A DNA stretch of 5,202 nucleotides, taken from the NCBI GenBank assembly GCA_044351685.1, contig JBILFK010000117.1, positions 1 to 5,202 on the forward strand, written 5' to 3'. The translations under genes and the position numbers were made by a program. Positions 1 to 5,202 of this stretch are shown here, piece after piece; position 1 is the first letter of the stretch; each line of letters opens with the position of its first letter. This DNA comes from JALHRI01 sp044351685 (GTDB lineage: Bacteria; Pseudomonadota; Alphaproteobacteria; Rickettsiales; UBA3002). The notes under the pieces are model-generated. The model made no database searches and was not told the DNA's origin. It was given only the letters and a program-made list of their open reading frames with translations.

Positions 1-38
1 GTTTATTGCTTAAATAACAATGCTTTGATAATTTATCA

Positions 39-60
39 GATAGCTAAAATGCTCGCTATC
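39..60. repeat. Inverted repeat, 6-bp arms with 10-nt loop
   Basis: GATAGC (39-44) and GCTATC (55-60) are perfectly complementary arms around a 10-nt spacer. The repeat abuts the 26-38 palindrome TGATAATTTATCA. There is no adjoining T run on either strand, so terminator function is not supported. An operator or a chance structure is equally possible. Confidence 0.4.
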
Positions 61-115
61 GGGCGGCAAGAAACACCCGTTGGTACTATGGCTGTGTGTG
101 CAGATGGTAGCGGGG

Positions 116-130
116 TGGCAAATTTTGCCA
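116..130. repeat. Palindrome just after the usher-like stop codon
   Basis: TGGCAAATTTTGCCA is a perfect palindrome with 7-nt arms and one central base, two bases past the TGA that ends the usher-like gene. As RNA it could fold into a 5-6 bp hairpin with a 3-5 nt loop. The minus-strand bases that follow are C-rich, not T-rich, so it lacks the tail of an intrinsic terminator. It could instead stabilise the mRNA 3' end. Confidence 0.45.
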
Positions 131-132
131 GG

Positions 133-2508
133 TCATTTTTGTTTGCGTACCCTTACGGTACGATCATCGTAGAAATCAGCATGCGTCACTTCCACATGCA
201 ACGGTGCTTCAAGCGCCAGCTTCTTCTTTTTTGCGTAGGCAGGCTCAAGTTCGACCGAGAATGTTCCCGGCATCACGCCCTGAAAATTATAATAGCCATC
301 AAACTCGGAAATGGTGCGCTTGATGGTTTCGCCCTTCGCATTCACTAGCACCAATACGGCATTGGCAAGTGGGGTATCGGCATTGCCCTCGCGCTGGACA
401 TAGCCTTCGATCTCGCTCGCGCGCTGTACCGGAAATTCAACGAGCGTGGTAGTGCCCGGGCGCACTTCGGCTTTATAACCGGGGATACCGGAAACCAGCA
501 TTGGGTCATCGAAACTCGCCGGGTCAAGCGATGCGCTCACACGGTCATATCCCGGAAGTGACGAGATAAACCCATCGGCACCTTTGTTTTGCTCGTAGCG
601 CACATTGCCCACATTATAGGTGATGTTCTTCAGATATTCTTCGTTGTCGTCGCGCTGTTGGTTAAAATTTTCATCCATAAAGGCACGCGCTTGCAAGCTA
701 CCCGCATCGGCGAAGCTGCGATTCTGTACGTGGAATGCACCGGTTTCCGGAATGATGCCAAACGAGAAGTTCAGGCCAATCCCAATAAAAAAATCGCCGG
801 AATCTTTTACCTCGGTAATCAGCGAAAGTTGGCTTTCTTCGAGATCGACCGTGAGCGTGTTATTAATCAGCACTTGCTGTTCGCCCACCAAAAATTGGTT
901 TACCTGCACGCGGTTAGTGGTGATACGGCCCACGGGGAACTGGTCCGTCAGCGTAATGCTATCGAGCTGTTTTTCCGGATCAATGGTGTAATTGAAATTG
1001 CCTCCCAACAAATGCTCGCCATAATATCCACGCGTGGAGAATGTGCCGTTGGTTTGCTCAATATCGGCGTAGCCATAAAGCAATTCGTTGGTGAAGTTTA
1101 ACCCATACGCATTTTTTGCAAGGCGATTGCGCACGTAGTTTTCATCACGGCCGGTGCTATAGGCGCGCTCGATCGCCGCCAGATCCATAGTAAGTTCGCC
1201 TATAATAGGTACATTGAGCGGGCCCGTGATGCCCGCATCGCGGAAGGTATCCGTGGGGGTGCCAAGAATTTCTTCTTCTTCGCTTACATAGCCACCATCA
1301 TTCACGCGGTAGGTGCTGCGTAGTGAATAATCGCTGATGCTGGTGGAAAGGCTTACATTGTTAGCGCGGCCACTGGTTTTTAAATCCTGCGCCATATCGT
1401 ACGATGCCAGCACCCCAAATAACGATGCGCGCGCGCCGGATGTCACAAAATCATGCGTGCCATCAGCAAGCGTGGTGCGCGCACCACCGGTGGTGAGCGT
1501 AAGGCCAGAAGTAACCCCATATTCCACTTGCCCGATGGTACGAATGCCCGGCGCATCGAATGGCAAGCCCGTATCGCTGACACTAAATACAGTTTTGGCT
1601 TTTTGGTCGGCAGAGAAATTATAGCTGAATTCACCTTCCTTCAGCAATGCATTGCCGGTGGCGAATTGAAATTTTTGCTCTTCCACCTGCCCTTGTGGGC
1701 CAAACAGTAACAGGCGGAAATTATTGATACCAAACAACACTGGCACATCGCGAAACTCATAGCGGCCATTGCTACCCACGGTTTGAAAATCCACCAGCAC
1801 ATCGTTGCGGTACAGTTCGGCTTCAAAGCCGGGGGTGGCATTACCAATAAAATTGGTGGTATCGAACGTATCGGTGCGATCGAGCGTGCGGTTGCTGATG
1901 TAAACACCGCGCCCCAGCGCACTGCGTGTTACCAGTGGCAGCACAGGCGAATCATTATCGCCCACCGAAAACTCGCGCGCATGCAGTGCGCCAAGTTGCT
2001 CGGCATTCGGGTCGATGCGCCCAAGCTTGGCGCGCAAATCGCTTGGTTCATCGCTGGCATTGGCAATATCACCAGCAGCAAAGATCTGCGAACTCATATA
2101 GCCCAGCTCACCGCGAGAAAGTAATGAATAACTGCCTTCGCGTTTGCTATCATCGCCGTCGCGGTAGCCCTGCACGGTTGCAAAATCGGTGTAGGGTAAA
2201 CGGAAGGCGCTATAGGGGTTATTGACGGGGATGTAGCTGTTTTCAATCTCTTCGCGGGTTTTTAGTTGGGCTTCGTTTTCTTCAAACAGCTGGCGACGCT
2301 CGGCGCGCTGTTGCTTTTGTTCAAACGGCAAGGCTTCGCGGGCGGTAATAGCCAACACCAAATCGCGCCGATTAATCGCGAAATTCATCGGCAGCCATTG
2401 CTGCAATTTTTGCGTGCTGATGTAAAACTCATCGTCGCGATACAACACATCGCGCGGCGTAAGCGGGTACACTTCGCCGCGAATCGTCGCTTCGGTTTCG
2501 GTTAACAC
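133..2508 (-). CDS. C-terminal piece of the usher-like protein: barrel, plug and beta-sandwich domains (791 aa)
   Basis: Numbering from GTG at 2508: residues 1-56 finish the second N-terminal domain, ending LVLAITA. A charged, probably helical stretch (about 60-90, rich in Q, E and R) leads into alternating-residue strands typical of an outer-membrane barrel (about 100-585). Within it, 195-283 follows the usher plug pattern: a RGVYISN motif, then ATPGFEAELYRND, NGRYEF and FGPQGQ. After the barrel come a D-x-N-x-N acidic loop (612-624) and a carboxypeptidase-regulatory-like sandwich (about 697-757) with PLANAVL and the DGYYNF...PG signature. The frame is clean for 791 codons to TGA. Standing alone it has no signal peptide, and the GTG lacks a convincing ribosome site, so independent synthesis of a working pore is unlikely. 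The usher role is inferred from the layout and the adjacent chaperone; a surface protein with Cna-B/SdrD-type repeats is the main alternative. Confidence 0.7.
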   Translation of the reverse strand: MLTETEATIRGEVYPLTPRDVLYRDDEFYISTQKLQQWLPMNFAINRRDLVLAITAREALPFEQKQQRAERRQLFEENEAQLKTREEIENSYIPVNNPYSAFRLPYTDFATVQGYRDGDDSKREGSYSLLSRGELGYMSSQIFAAGDIANASDEPSDLRAKLGRIDPNAEQLGALHAREFSVGDNDSPVLPLVTRSALGRGVYISNRTLDRTDTFDTTNFIGNATPGFEAELYRNDVLVDFQTVGSNGRYEFRDVPVLFGINNFRLLLFGPQGQVEEQKFQFATGNALLKEGEFSYNFSADQKAKTVFSVSDTGLPFDAPGIRTIGQVEYGVTSGLTLTTGGARTTLADGTHDFVTSGARASLFGVLASYDMAQDLKTSGRANNVSLSTSISDYSLRSTYRVNDGGYVSEEEEILGTPTDTFRDAGITGPLNVPIIGELTMDLAAIERAYSTGRDENYVRNRLAKNAYGLNFTNELLYGYADIEQTNGTFSTRGYYGEHLLGGNFNYTIDPEKQLDSITLTDQFPVGRITTNRVQVNQFLVGEQQVLINNTLTVDLEESQLSLITEVKDSGDFFIGIGLNFSFGIIPETGAFHVQNRSFADAGSLQARAFMDENFNQQRDDNEEYLKNITYNVGNVRYEQNKGADGFISSLPGYDRVSASLDPASFDDPMLVSGIPGYKAEVRPGTTTLVEFPVQRASEIEGYVQREGNADTPLANAVLVLVNAKGETIKRTISEFDGYYNFQGVMPGTFSVELEPAYAKKKKLALEAPLHVEVTHADFYDDRTVRVRKQK
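637..675 (-). other. Acidic calcium-loop-like motif after the barrel
   Basis: The segment reads DENFNQQRDDNEE, with Asp/Asn at alternating places and acidic residues at the end. It resembles the DxNxNGxxDxxE loops that open SdrD B-like sandwich domains in surface proteins, which bind calcium. It sits between the last barrel strands and the C-terminal sandwich domains. Metal binding is inferred from pattern only. Confidence 0.4.
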
Positions 2509-2688
2509 AATCGCATTCTCGCGCTGTAAAAACCAGCCACGCGCTTCGCGTTTTTTCGGGTCTACTTAAATTGCCAGATCCAGCAGCACCGATAATTCAT
2601 TGAGCGGCAAATACACACGCTTGCCGCTATCGAGCGCTTCGATAAATTCAGTCATCGGCAAGGTATTCACATTCAGCTGCAACACCAG
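2341..2688 (-). other. N-terminal domain copy 2 of the usher-like protein, broken by the TAA
   Basis: This codes for about residues 279-394 of the joined frame. Elements in the same order as copy 1 are LVLQLNVN, VYLPLNEL, DLAI, then (after the stop) a GWF segment, ATIRGEVYPLT, DDEFYISTQKL and LVLAITA. Sequence identity between copies is low but spacing is kept. The domain is complete across the stop codon, which is the best evidence that the two open frames were one gene. Confidence 0.55.
2566..2568 (-). other. In-frame TAA nonsense codon inside the usher-like gene
   Basis: On the minus strand the codons read CTG GCA ATT TAA GTA GAC CCG, that is L-A-I-stop-V-D-P. The stop replaces one residue of a continuous domain. 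In the first copy of the domain, ELAV is followed by Ser83 (TCG) at the matching place. A single base change from TCA, CAA, GAA, AAA, TTA or a Tyr codon would create it. No frameshift is needed to join the two sides. Confidence 0.85.
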
Positions 2689-3522
2689 CGAATCGAGCGA
2701 TGCCGCAGCAGTCGTTTCAGGCGTTGCTTCAGGTTCTGCGGTTGGCTCGGTTGTTGCCTGTGCTTGAGCTGGTGGCGTGCTGGGTGTGGCAGGCTGGGCA
2801 TCAGGCGGGGCTGGCAATGCTTTGCCGGTATCTAGCTCGCCAGTGCTTACGGCATCGACCGCAGCATTGGTGGCCTGACGCGGTAACATATCCTGCACCA
2901 CATCGATGGGGAATTGCGGTTTCTTAGGGCGCTTTGGCTGGCTAGCCAGCACCGCCGCTTCGGAAGGGCTTGCGGGCAAGGCTGCTTGTGCTTTTTCCGC
3001 GAGTAGTGCATTCCAGAGTTCGGTATCATCGCGACTTAGGCCTTCAGCAGGCGAAATATCCAGTGTGCCCTTGGGTTGATTCCAGCGTATATGCGCATCG
3101 AACATCGCCGCTAGTGCATCGCTTGAAACAAACAGGTCGTTGCCGATGCGCCGGATTTTCAAGTTAATACCGGTAAGCGGCACACCATTGCGAGTGATGC
3201 TGGCTTTGCCAATATCCACGATCACCGTATCCTGATGCAGTGGCAGAACCATGCTGAGGATGCGCCCCTCGCCCGATACCGCGAGCTCGCGCGCAAAAAT
3301 GCTGGCCAGCGGCTTCAGGGGTAGCATCAGCTGATTTAAATCACGGGCAATGGTAATGCTGCCATGTGGCGTATCGTTAATAACCAGCGCAAGCGTTTCC
3401 TCGCTTTGCGAGCCTTCTGCTGCCCACGCGGTCGAAGCCTGCAACAAGGCGCAGAAAGCCATCGCCCAAAAGCACAGCTTAGTTATAAAACTCACGAAGT
3501 TAGCCCGATTATACACAGGCAA
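2566..3522 (-). CDS. N-terminal piece of the usher-like protein (318 aa, exported)
   Basis: This piece carries the export signal and the periplasmic front end of the usher-like protein. It has a hydrophobic signal segment (about residues 13-33) ending in a good signal-peptidase site, AWA followed by AEG. A small alpha/beta-type domain occupies about 44-158, with an LPL motif near 67-69 and a GNDLFVS motif near 127-133. A linker rich in Pro, Ala and Thr (about 237-275) follows, then the first part of a second copy of the same domain, cut off after DLAI by TAA. The start is uncertain. TTG at 3522 gives the longest form but has no visible Shine-Dalgarno; GTG at 3492 would give a more typical signal peptide (MSFITKLCFW...) but also lacks a clear ribosome site. 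Translational coupling to the chaperone stop at 3537 is plausible. Alone, the product would be a secreted soluble fragment with no barrel. Confidence 0.75.
   Translation of the reverse strand: MPVYNRANFVSFITKLCFWAMAFCALLQASTAWAAEGSQSEETLALVINDTPHGSITIARDLNQLMLPLKPLASIFARELAVSGEGRILSMVLPLHQDTVIVDIGKASITRNGVPLTGINLKIRRIGNDLFVSSDALAAMFDAHIRWNQPKGTLDISPAEGLSRDDTELWNALLAEKAQAALPASPSEAAVLASQPKRPKKPQFPIDVVQDMLPRQATNAAVDAVSTGELDTGKALPAPPDAQPATPSTPPAQAQATTEPTAEPEATPETTAAASLDSLVLQLNVNTLPMTEFIEALDSGKRVYLPLNELSVLLDLAI
2698..2814 (-). other. Pro/Ala/Thr-rich linker coding segment
   Basis: About residues 237-275 of the usher-like N-terminal piece consist largely of Pro, Ala, Thr, Gln and Glu, with TEPTAEPEATPET as a loose repeat. 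This is a flexible spacer between the two copies of the small domain, and no fold is expected. Confidence 0.6.
3049..3393 (-). other. N-terminal domain copy 1 of the usher-like protein
   Basis: This codes for about residues 44-158. It aligns by eye with the second copy at 2341-2688 along most of its length: an opening hydrophobic strand (LALVIND), an LPL-x-x-L turn, ELAV, an ITRNGVPLT strand-turn, then GNDLFVSSDAL and a closing LDIS strand. I do not recognise a named family with certainty; it has the feel of copper-amine-oxidase-N-like stalk domains. The likely place is the periplasm, where it could contact the chaperone-subunit complex (inference). Confidence 0.5.
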
Positions 3523-3536
3523 TAAAGTAAGGAAAT

Positions 3537-4361
3537 TTAGGGGGTAAAGCTAGCGCGCGCCAATTCCTTGCCGCCTTCATCCTTCTGCGCGGTGTAGGTG
3601 ATGTCAATTTTGCCACCTTTTAGCGCCACCCCTTTTGGAACATTCAGCGGTAACGTCAGCTGCCGCTTACTATTGGGAAAATACACCGGAATGCCCGGAT
3701 GTGTACCTACAAGCAGCGACTTACCGGAAGCCGGCGTGTAGGTGATACTTACGTCGCCCATGCTCGAGCGATTCCCCGAACGCGTTAAGGTAAACGCCAC
3801 TTGCTGCTGTTTGCCTGCACCAACCAGCGATGGATTTTGAATTTCCGAAGCGAATTCCAGTTTGCCCTGCCGCACAATCACGGGAATCACCAGCGCTAGA
3901 TTTTCTCGCACTGCAATGCCACCTTCTGGGGCCTCTTCGGCTTTTAATGCTTTATCGACATTATCGTTTGCGATGCGCACTTTCAAATGGCTACGATATT
4001 CGCCTTCCTTTAGCGCGTTAGCGTTGCGAATGAGAATGCGCACATTTTGGATTTGTCCCGGCTTCAGCGTCATGCTGCGTGGTGAAATACGTAGTAAATC
4101 TTTGGCTGAACCTTCCTGCGTTTCACCCGCTGCCAAGGGGCGAATCACGCCTTGCTCATCCATCGCCATATCTTGAAGCTCGAGCGTATATTGCCCGGTA
4201 GCACCCCCCGAATTTTTAACATTAATGGTTGCAAAACGATCTTTGGCACTAAGCACCACACGCGTAGGTGTCAGCAATAAATCGGCATGTTGATTTTCCT
4301 GCGCCACCACCGGACACGACAATAAAATCATGCTGCAAAACCACGCGACAACGTTACGCAC
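3537..4361 (-). CDS. PapD-like periplasmic pilus-assembly chaperone
   Basis: Numbered from GTG at 4361 (274 aa). A signal peptide covers residues 1-20, with cleavage after PVVA. The first immunoglobulin-like domain starts at LLLTPTRVVL, whose Arg34 fits the subunit-binding Arg of PapD, and contains the family hallmark RISPRSMTLKPGQIQNVRIL (91-110) followed by EGEYRSHLKVR. The segment IPVIVRQGKLE (159-169) matches the strand that carries the second basic anchor in PapD; the second domain runs to the end. Family members bind pilin subunits by donor-strand complementation and hand them to an usher. For the start, the stop of the upstream pilin-like gene is TAG within ATAGGAGTGCATGTGCG. GGAG is 5 nt from GTG 4361 but overlaps the alternative GTG at 4367, and the ATG at 4363 is out of frame and stops after 11 codons. 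The near-touching genes imply one transcript and coupled translation. Confidence 0.88.
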   Translation of the reverse strand: MRNVVAWFCSMILLSCPVVAQENQHADLLLTPTRVVLSAKDRFATINVKNSGGATGQYTLELQDMAMDEQGVIRPLAAGETQEGSAKDLLRISPRSMTLKPGQIQNVRILIRNANALKEGEYRSHLKVRIANDNVDKALKAEEAPEGGIAVRENLALVIPVIVRQGKLEFASEIQNPSLVGAGKQQQVAFTLTRSGNRSSMGDVSITYTPASGKSLLVGTHPGIPVYFPNSKRQLTLPLNVPKGVALKGGKIDITYTAQKDEGGKELARASFTP

Positions 4362-4366
4362 ATGCA

Positions 4367-4371
4367 CTCCT
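4367..4371 (-). promoter_or_regulatory. AGGAG ribosome binding site overlapping the pilin stop; sets the chaperone start
   Basis: The minus strand reads TAGGAG TGCAT GTG. The AGGAG shares bases with the TAG stop of the pilin-like gene and lies 5 nt before GTG 4361. This spacing favours that start over GTG 4367 and suggests that ribosomes ending the pilin gene can restart on the chaperone. Confidence 0.6.
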
Positions 4372-4834
4372 ATTCAATGTTGATGTCCATATTATAACTT
4401 AACCCGTAATTATTCTCAGCAACCGCCGTGTTATAGGTAAGGGTGGCGCCAAGAAACAAATCGCGGCCACTGGAATTCGGCATTTTCAAATTCCCCGCCG
4501 GAAACTTACTAATGGCATCGCCATCATAGATGCCCGTAAAATTGCCAAGCGTTAATCCGCTTGGTGCGCCACTGCTATAGACATGCAGTGTCATGCGGTT
4601 ACCCCCACTTCCACCGCGCCGCGTGAGGCGAAATTGCGCACGCGACACCGCACCCATAATAATGCTACCCGTACCACTCACTGAACCACTGGCCGAAACC
4701 GTAATAAAACGAGAGCCAGAGGCGGGAATTTCAAGCGTGGCAAAATCCATCGGCGCGCCTTGTGTGGCGTTAATCACCTGCGCATGCGCTGCTGTCGCCA
4801 ATAAACTTACCATCATTGCCATGATTATACGCAT
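4370..4834 (-). CDS. Secreted pilin-like subunit, DUF4402 type
   Basis: This encodes 154 aa with a clear signal peptide (residues 1-18, AHA before Gln19), leaving a mature protein of about 136 aa rich in Gly, Ser, Thr and Asn with alternating beta strands. It contains the pieces I associate with DUF4402: a MDFATLEIP strand after an N-terminal segment, a SGTGSIIMG stretch, an AQFRLTRRGG strand, a late SGRDLFLGATLTYN strand, and a terminal GLSYNMDINIE strand. There are no cysteines, unlike many classical pilins and SCPU proteins. Its position just before a PapD-like chaperone makes it the probable exported subunit of a surface fibre. ATG at 4834 is preceded by AGAAGAG, a modest ribosome site; ATG at 4822 would shorten the signal peptide. 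A spore-coat-U-like protein is the main alternative. That it forms fibres is inferred from gene context. Confidence 0.75.
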   Translation of the reverse strand: MRIIMAMMVSLLATAAHAQVINATQGAPMDFATLEIPASGSRFITVSASGSVSGTGSIIMGAVSRAQFRLTRRGGSGGNRMTLHVYSSGAPSGLTLGNFTGIYDGDAISKFPAGNLKMPNSSGRDLFLGATLTYNTAVAENNYGLSYNMDINIE

Positions 4835-4866
4835 GGCACTCTTCTAGCGGCAGGCGCGGGCAATGT

Positions 4867-5202
4867 CTAACCCACTTTTTCGGCAAGCGCGATCCAACGT
4901 GCTTCCATCTGCTCAAGCTTCTGTTGCGCAGCCGTTAGTTTGCGCAGGGTTTTATCGAAGGTTTCCGGGTCTTTGGTGTATAAATCGGGCGCGGCCATCA
5001 CCGCGTTATGCGCAGCAATTTCAGCTTCCAGCTTGCTGATTTCTGCAGGTAGTTTTTTATATTCATGCAATTCCGTGAAGCTCACATCGGGTTTGGGCTC
5101 GGCAAGCTTTACGGGTTTTGGCTTTTCTTTTTCTGCTACTTTTGGTGCTTTGCTTTCGCTACGCTTGGCCTTTTCTTCTAGATAATCACTATAGCCACCA
5201 AT
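4867..5202 (-). CDS. uup: ABC-F ATPase, Uup-like, C-terminal 111 residues (5' end outside the window)
   Basis: The frame is open to the window edge. It begins IGGYSDYLEEK, matching the segment that follows the second ATPase domain in Uup-type ABC-F proteins. Next is a Lys/Pro/Glu-rich linker (about residues 11-39 of the fragment), then SFTELHEYKKLPAEISKLEAEI, typical of the Uup C-terminal domain, which forms an antiparallel coiled coil. The DLYTKDPETFDK turn between two helices and the final LEQMEARWIALAEKV helix also fit. Uup is a cytosolic ABC-F protein linked to ribosome function and DNA-structure handling. The ATPase motifs themselves are not in the window, so the subfamily call rests on the tail alone. 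The stop is TAG, 32 nt before the pilin-like ATG. The two genes share direction but have no obvious functional link, so a fimbrial promoter may lie inside this gene's 3' end. Confidence 0.85.
   Translation of the reverse strand: MGGYSDYLEEKAKRSESKAPKVAEKEKPKPVKLAEPKPDVSFTELHEYKKLPAEISKLEAEIAAHNAVMAAPDLYTKDPETFDKTLRKLTAAQQKLEQMEARWIALAEKVG

Larger units (their letters stand above)
1..132. other. Gene-free tail downstream of the usher-like gene
   Basis: No credible coding sequence is seen here on either strand. The left part (about 1-60) is AT-rich and carries a run of short inverted repeats: ATTG/CAAT arms at 5-21, a 13-nt palindrome at 26-38 (TGATAA, T, TTATCA) and a 6-bp stem at 39-60. A further palindrome sits at 116-130, next to the usher stop codon. 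None is followed by a clear T tract on the minus strand, so no textbook rho-independent terminator can be called. The region may still be where the minus-strand operon ends, or may hold control sites of a gene beyond the window edge. Confidence 0.6.
133..3522 (-). pseudogene. Usher-like outer-membrane protein gene, interrupted by one in-frame TAA
   Basis: This is one reading frame of 1,129 codons plus a TGA stop, broken only by TAA at 2566-2568 (codon 319). Both sides are in the same frame, and the 19 codons between the TAA and the next possible start (GTG at 2508) read as ordinary protein, including a GWF motif. The whole product would have: signal peptide; first small N-terminal domain (about residues 44-158); Pro/Ala/Thr-rich linker; second copy of that domain (about 279-394); a beta-barrel with a plug-like insert; and C-terminal beta-sandwich domains. 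Known ushers are outer-membrane pores that accept chaperone-subunit complexes, and this gene follows a chaperone and a pilin-like gene. This entry describes the intact parent gene; the two open pieces are listed separately. I call it a pseudogene because natural gene ends here use TAA, TAG and TGA, so TAA is unlikely to be a sense codon. A sequencing error would restore a full gene. Confidence 0.7.

Noticed and set aside
25..348. 107-codon plus-strand open frame starting in the gene-free tail
   Set aside because: It mostly overlaps the C-terminal coding part of the usher-like gene, has no ribosome site or recognisable domain, and looks like an antisense shadow.
589..1101. 170-codon plus-strand open frame
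   Set aside because: It lies wholly antisense within the clean barrel-coding frame, and its hydrophobic content is explained as the complement of beta-strand codons.
2551..2556. Run of six A residues (minus strand) close to the internal stop, suggesting a frameshift error
   Set aside because: Both sides of the run are already in the same frame and read as sensible protein, so an indel there would break the frame, not repair it.
3508..3513. TATAAT hexamer on the minus strand at the start of the usher-like gene, a possible internal promoter
   Set aside because: The best -35 candidate 16 nt upstream (TTTCCT) matches the consensus at only three of six positions, and there is no extended -10 TG in the right place.
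4835..4866. Promoter or terminator between the ABC-F gene and the pilin-like gene
   Set aside because: The 32-nt gap shows no convincing -35/-10 pair and no hairpin with a T tract.
1..5202. CRISPR arrays, tRNA or rRNA genes, insertion sequences
   Set aside because: No regularly spaced repeats, no cloverleaf-like or rRNA-like segments and no transposase-like frames or terminal repeats were seen.

Overview
The window looks like a bacterial chromosome segment with every supported gene on the minus strand. It probably comes from a Gram-negative proteobacterium: three consecutive genes encode exported envelope proteins, including an outer-membrane beta-barrel. The ABC-F tail and the style of the usher-like protein suggest an alphaproteobacterium, but that assignment is inference from family recall. 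Base composition looks balanced by eye (not computed).

Reading in the direction of transcription (right to left): (1) 4867-5202 holds the last 111 codons of an ABC-F ATPase, most like Uup; the rest lies beyond the window. (2) After 32 nt comes a 154-aa secreted pilin-like protein of the DUF4402 type (4370-4834). (3) With only a few bases between, a PapD-like periplasmic chaperone (3537-4361) follows; its start is best placed at a GTG served by an AGGAG that overlaps the pilin stop codon. (4) Fourteen nt or more later begins a very large outer-membrane usher-like protein that spans 133-3522. (5) Positions 1-132 contain no gene, only several short inverted repeats.

Pilin-like subunit, chaperone and usher-like barrel together form a compact chaperone-usher secretion locus. 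The subunit would be exported, capped by the chaperone in the periplasm and passed through the barrel to the surface. The usher is atypical. It carries two copies of a small N-terminal domain separated by a Pro/Ala/Thr-rich linker, then a barrel with a plug-like insert, a calcium-loop-like motif and C-terminal SdrD/carboxypeptidase-regulatory-like beta-sandwich domains.

The most striking observation is a single in-frame TAA (2566-2568) that cuts this usher reading frame into 318-codon and 791-codon open pieces. The sequence on both sides is in the same frame, is uninterrupted, and reads as one protein, with the stop replacing exactly one residue inside the second N-terminal domain. In this assembly the usher is therefore either a recently inactivated gene, a sequencing error, or (less likely) a readthrough gene.
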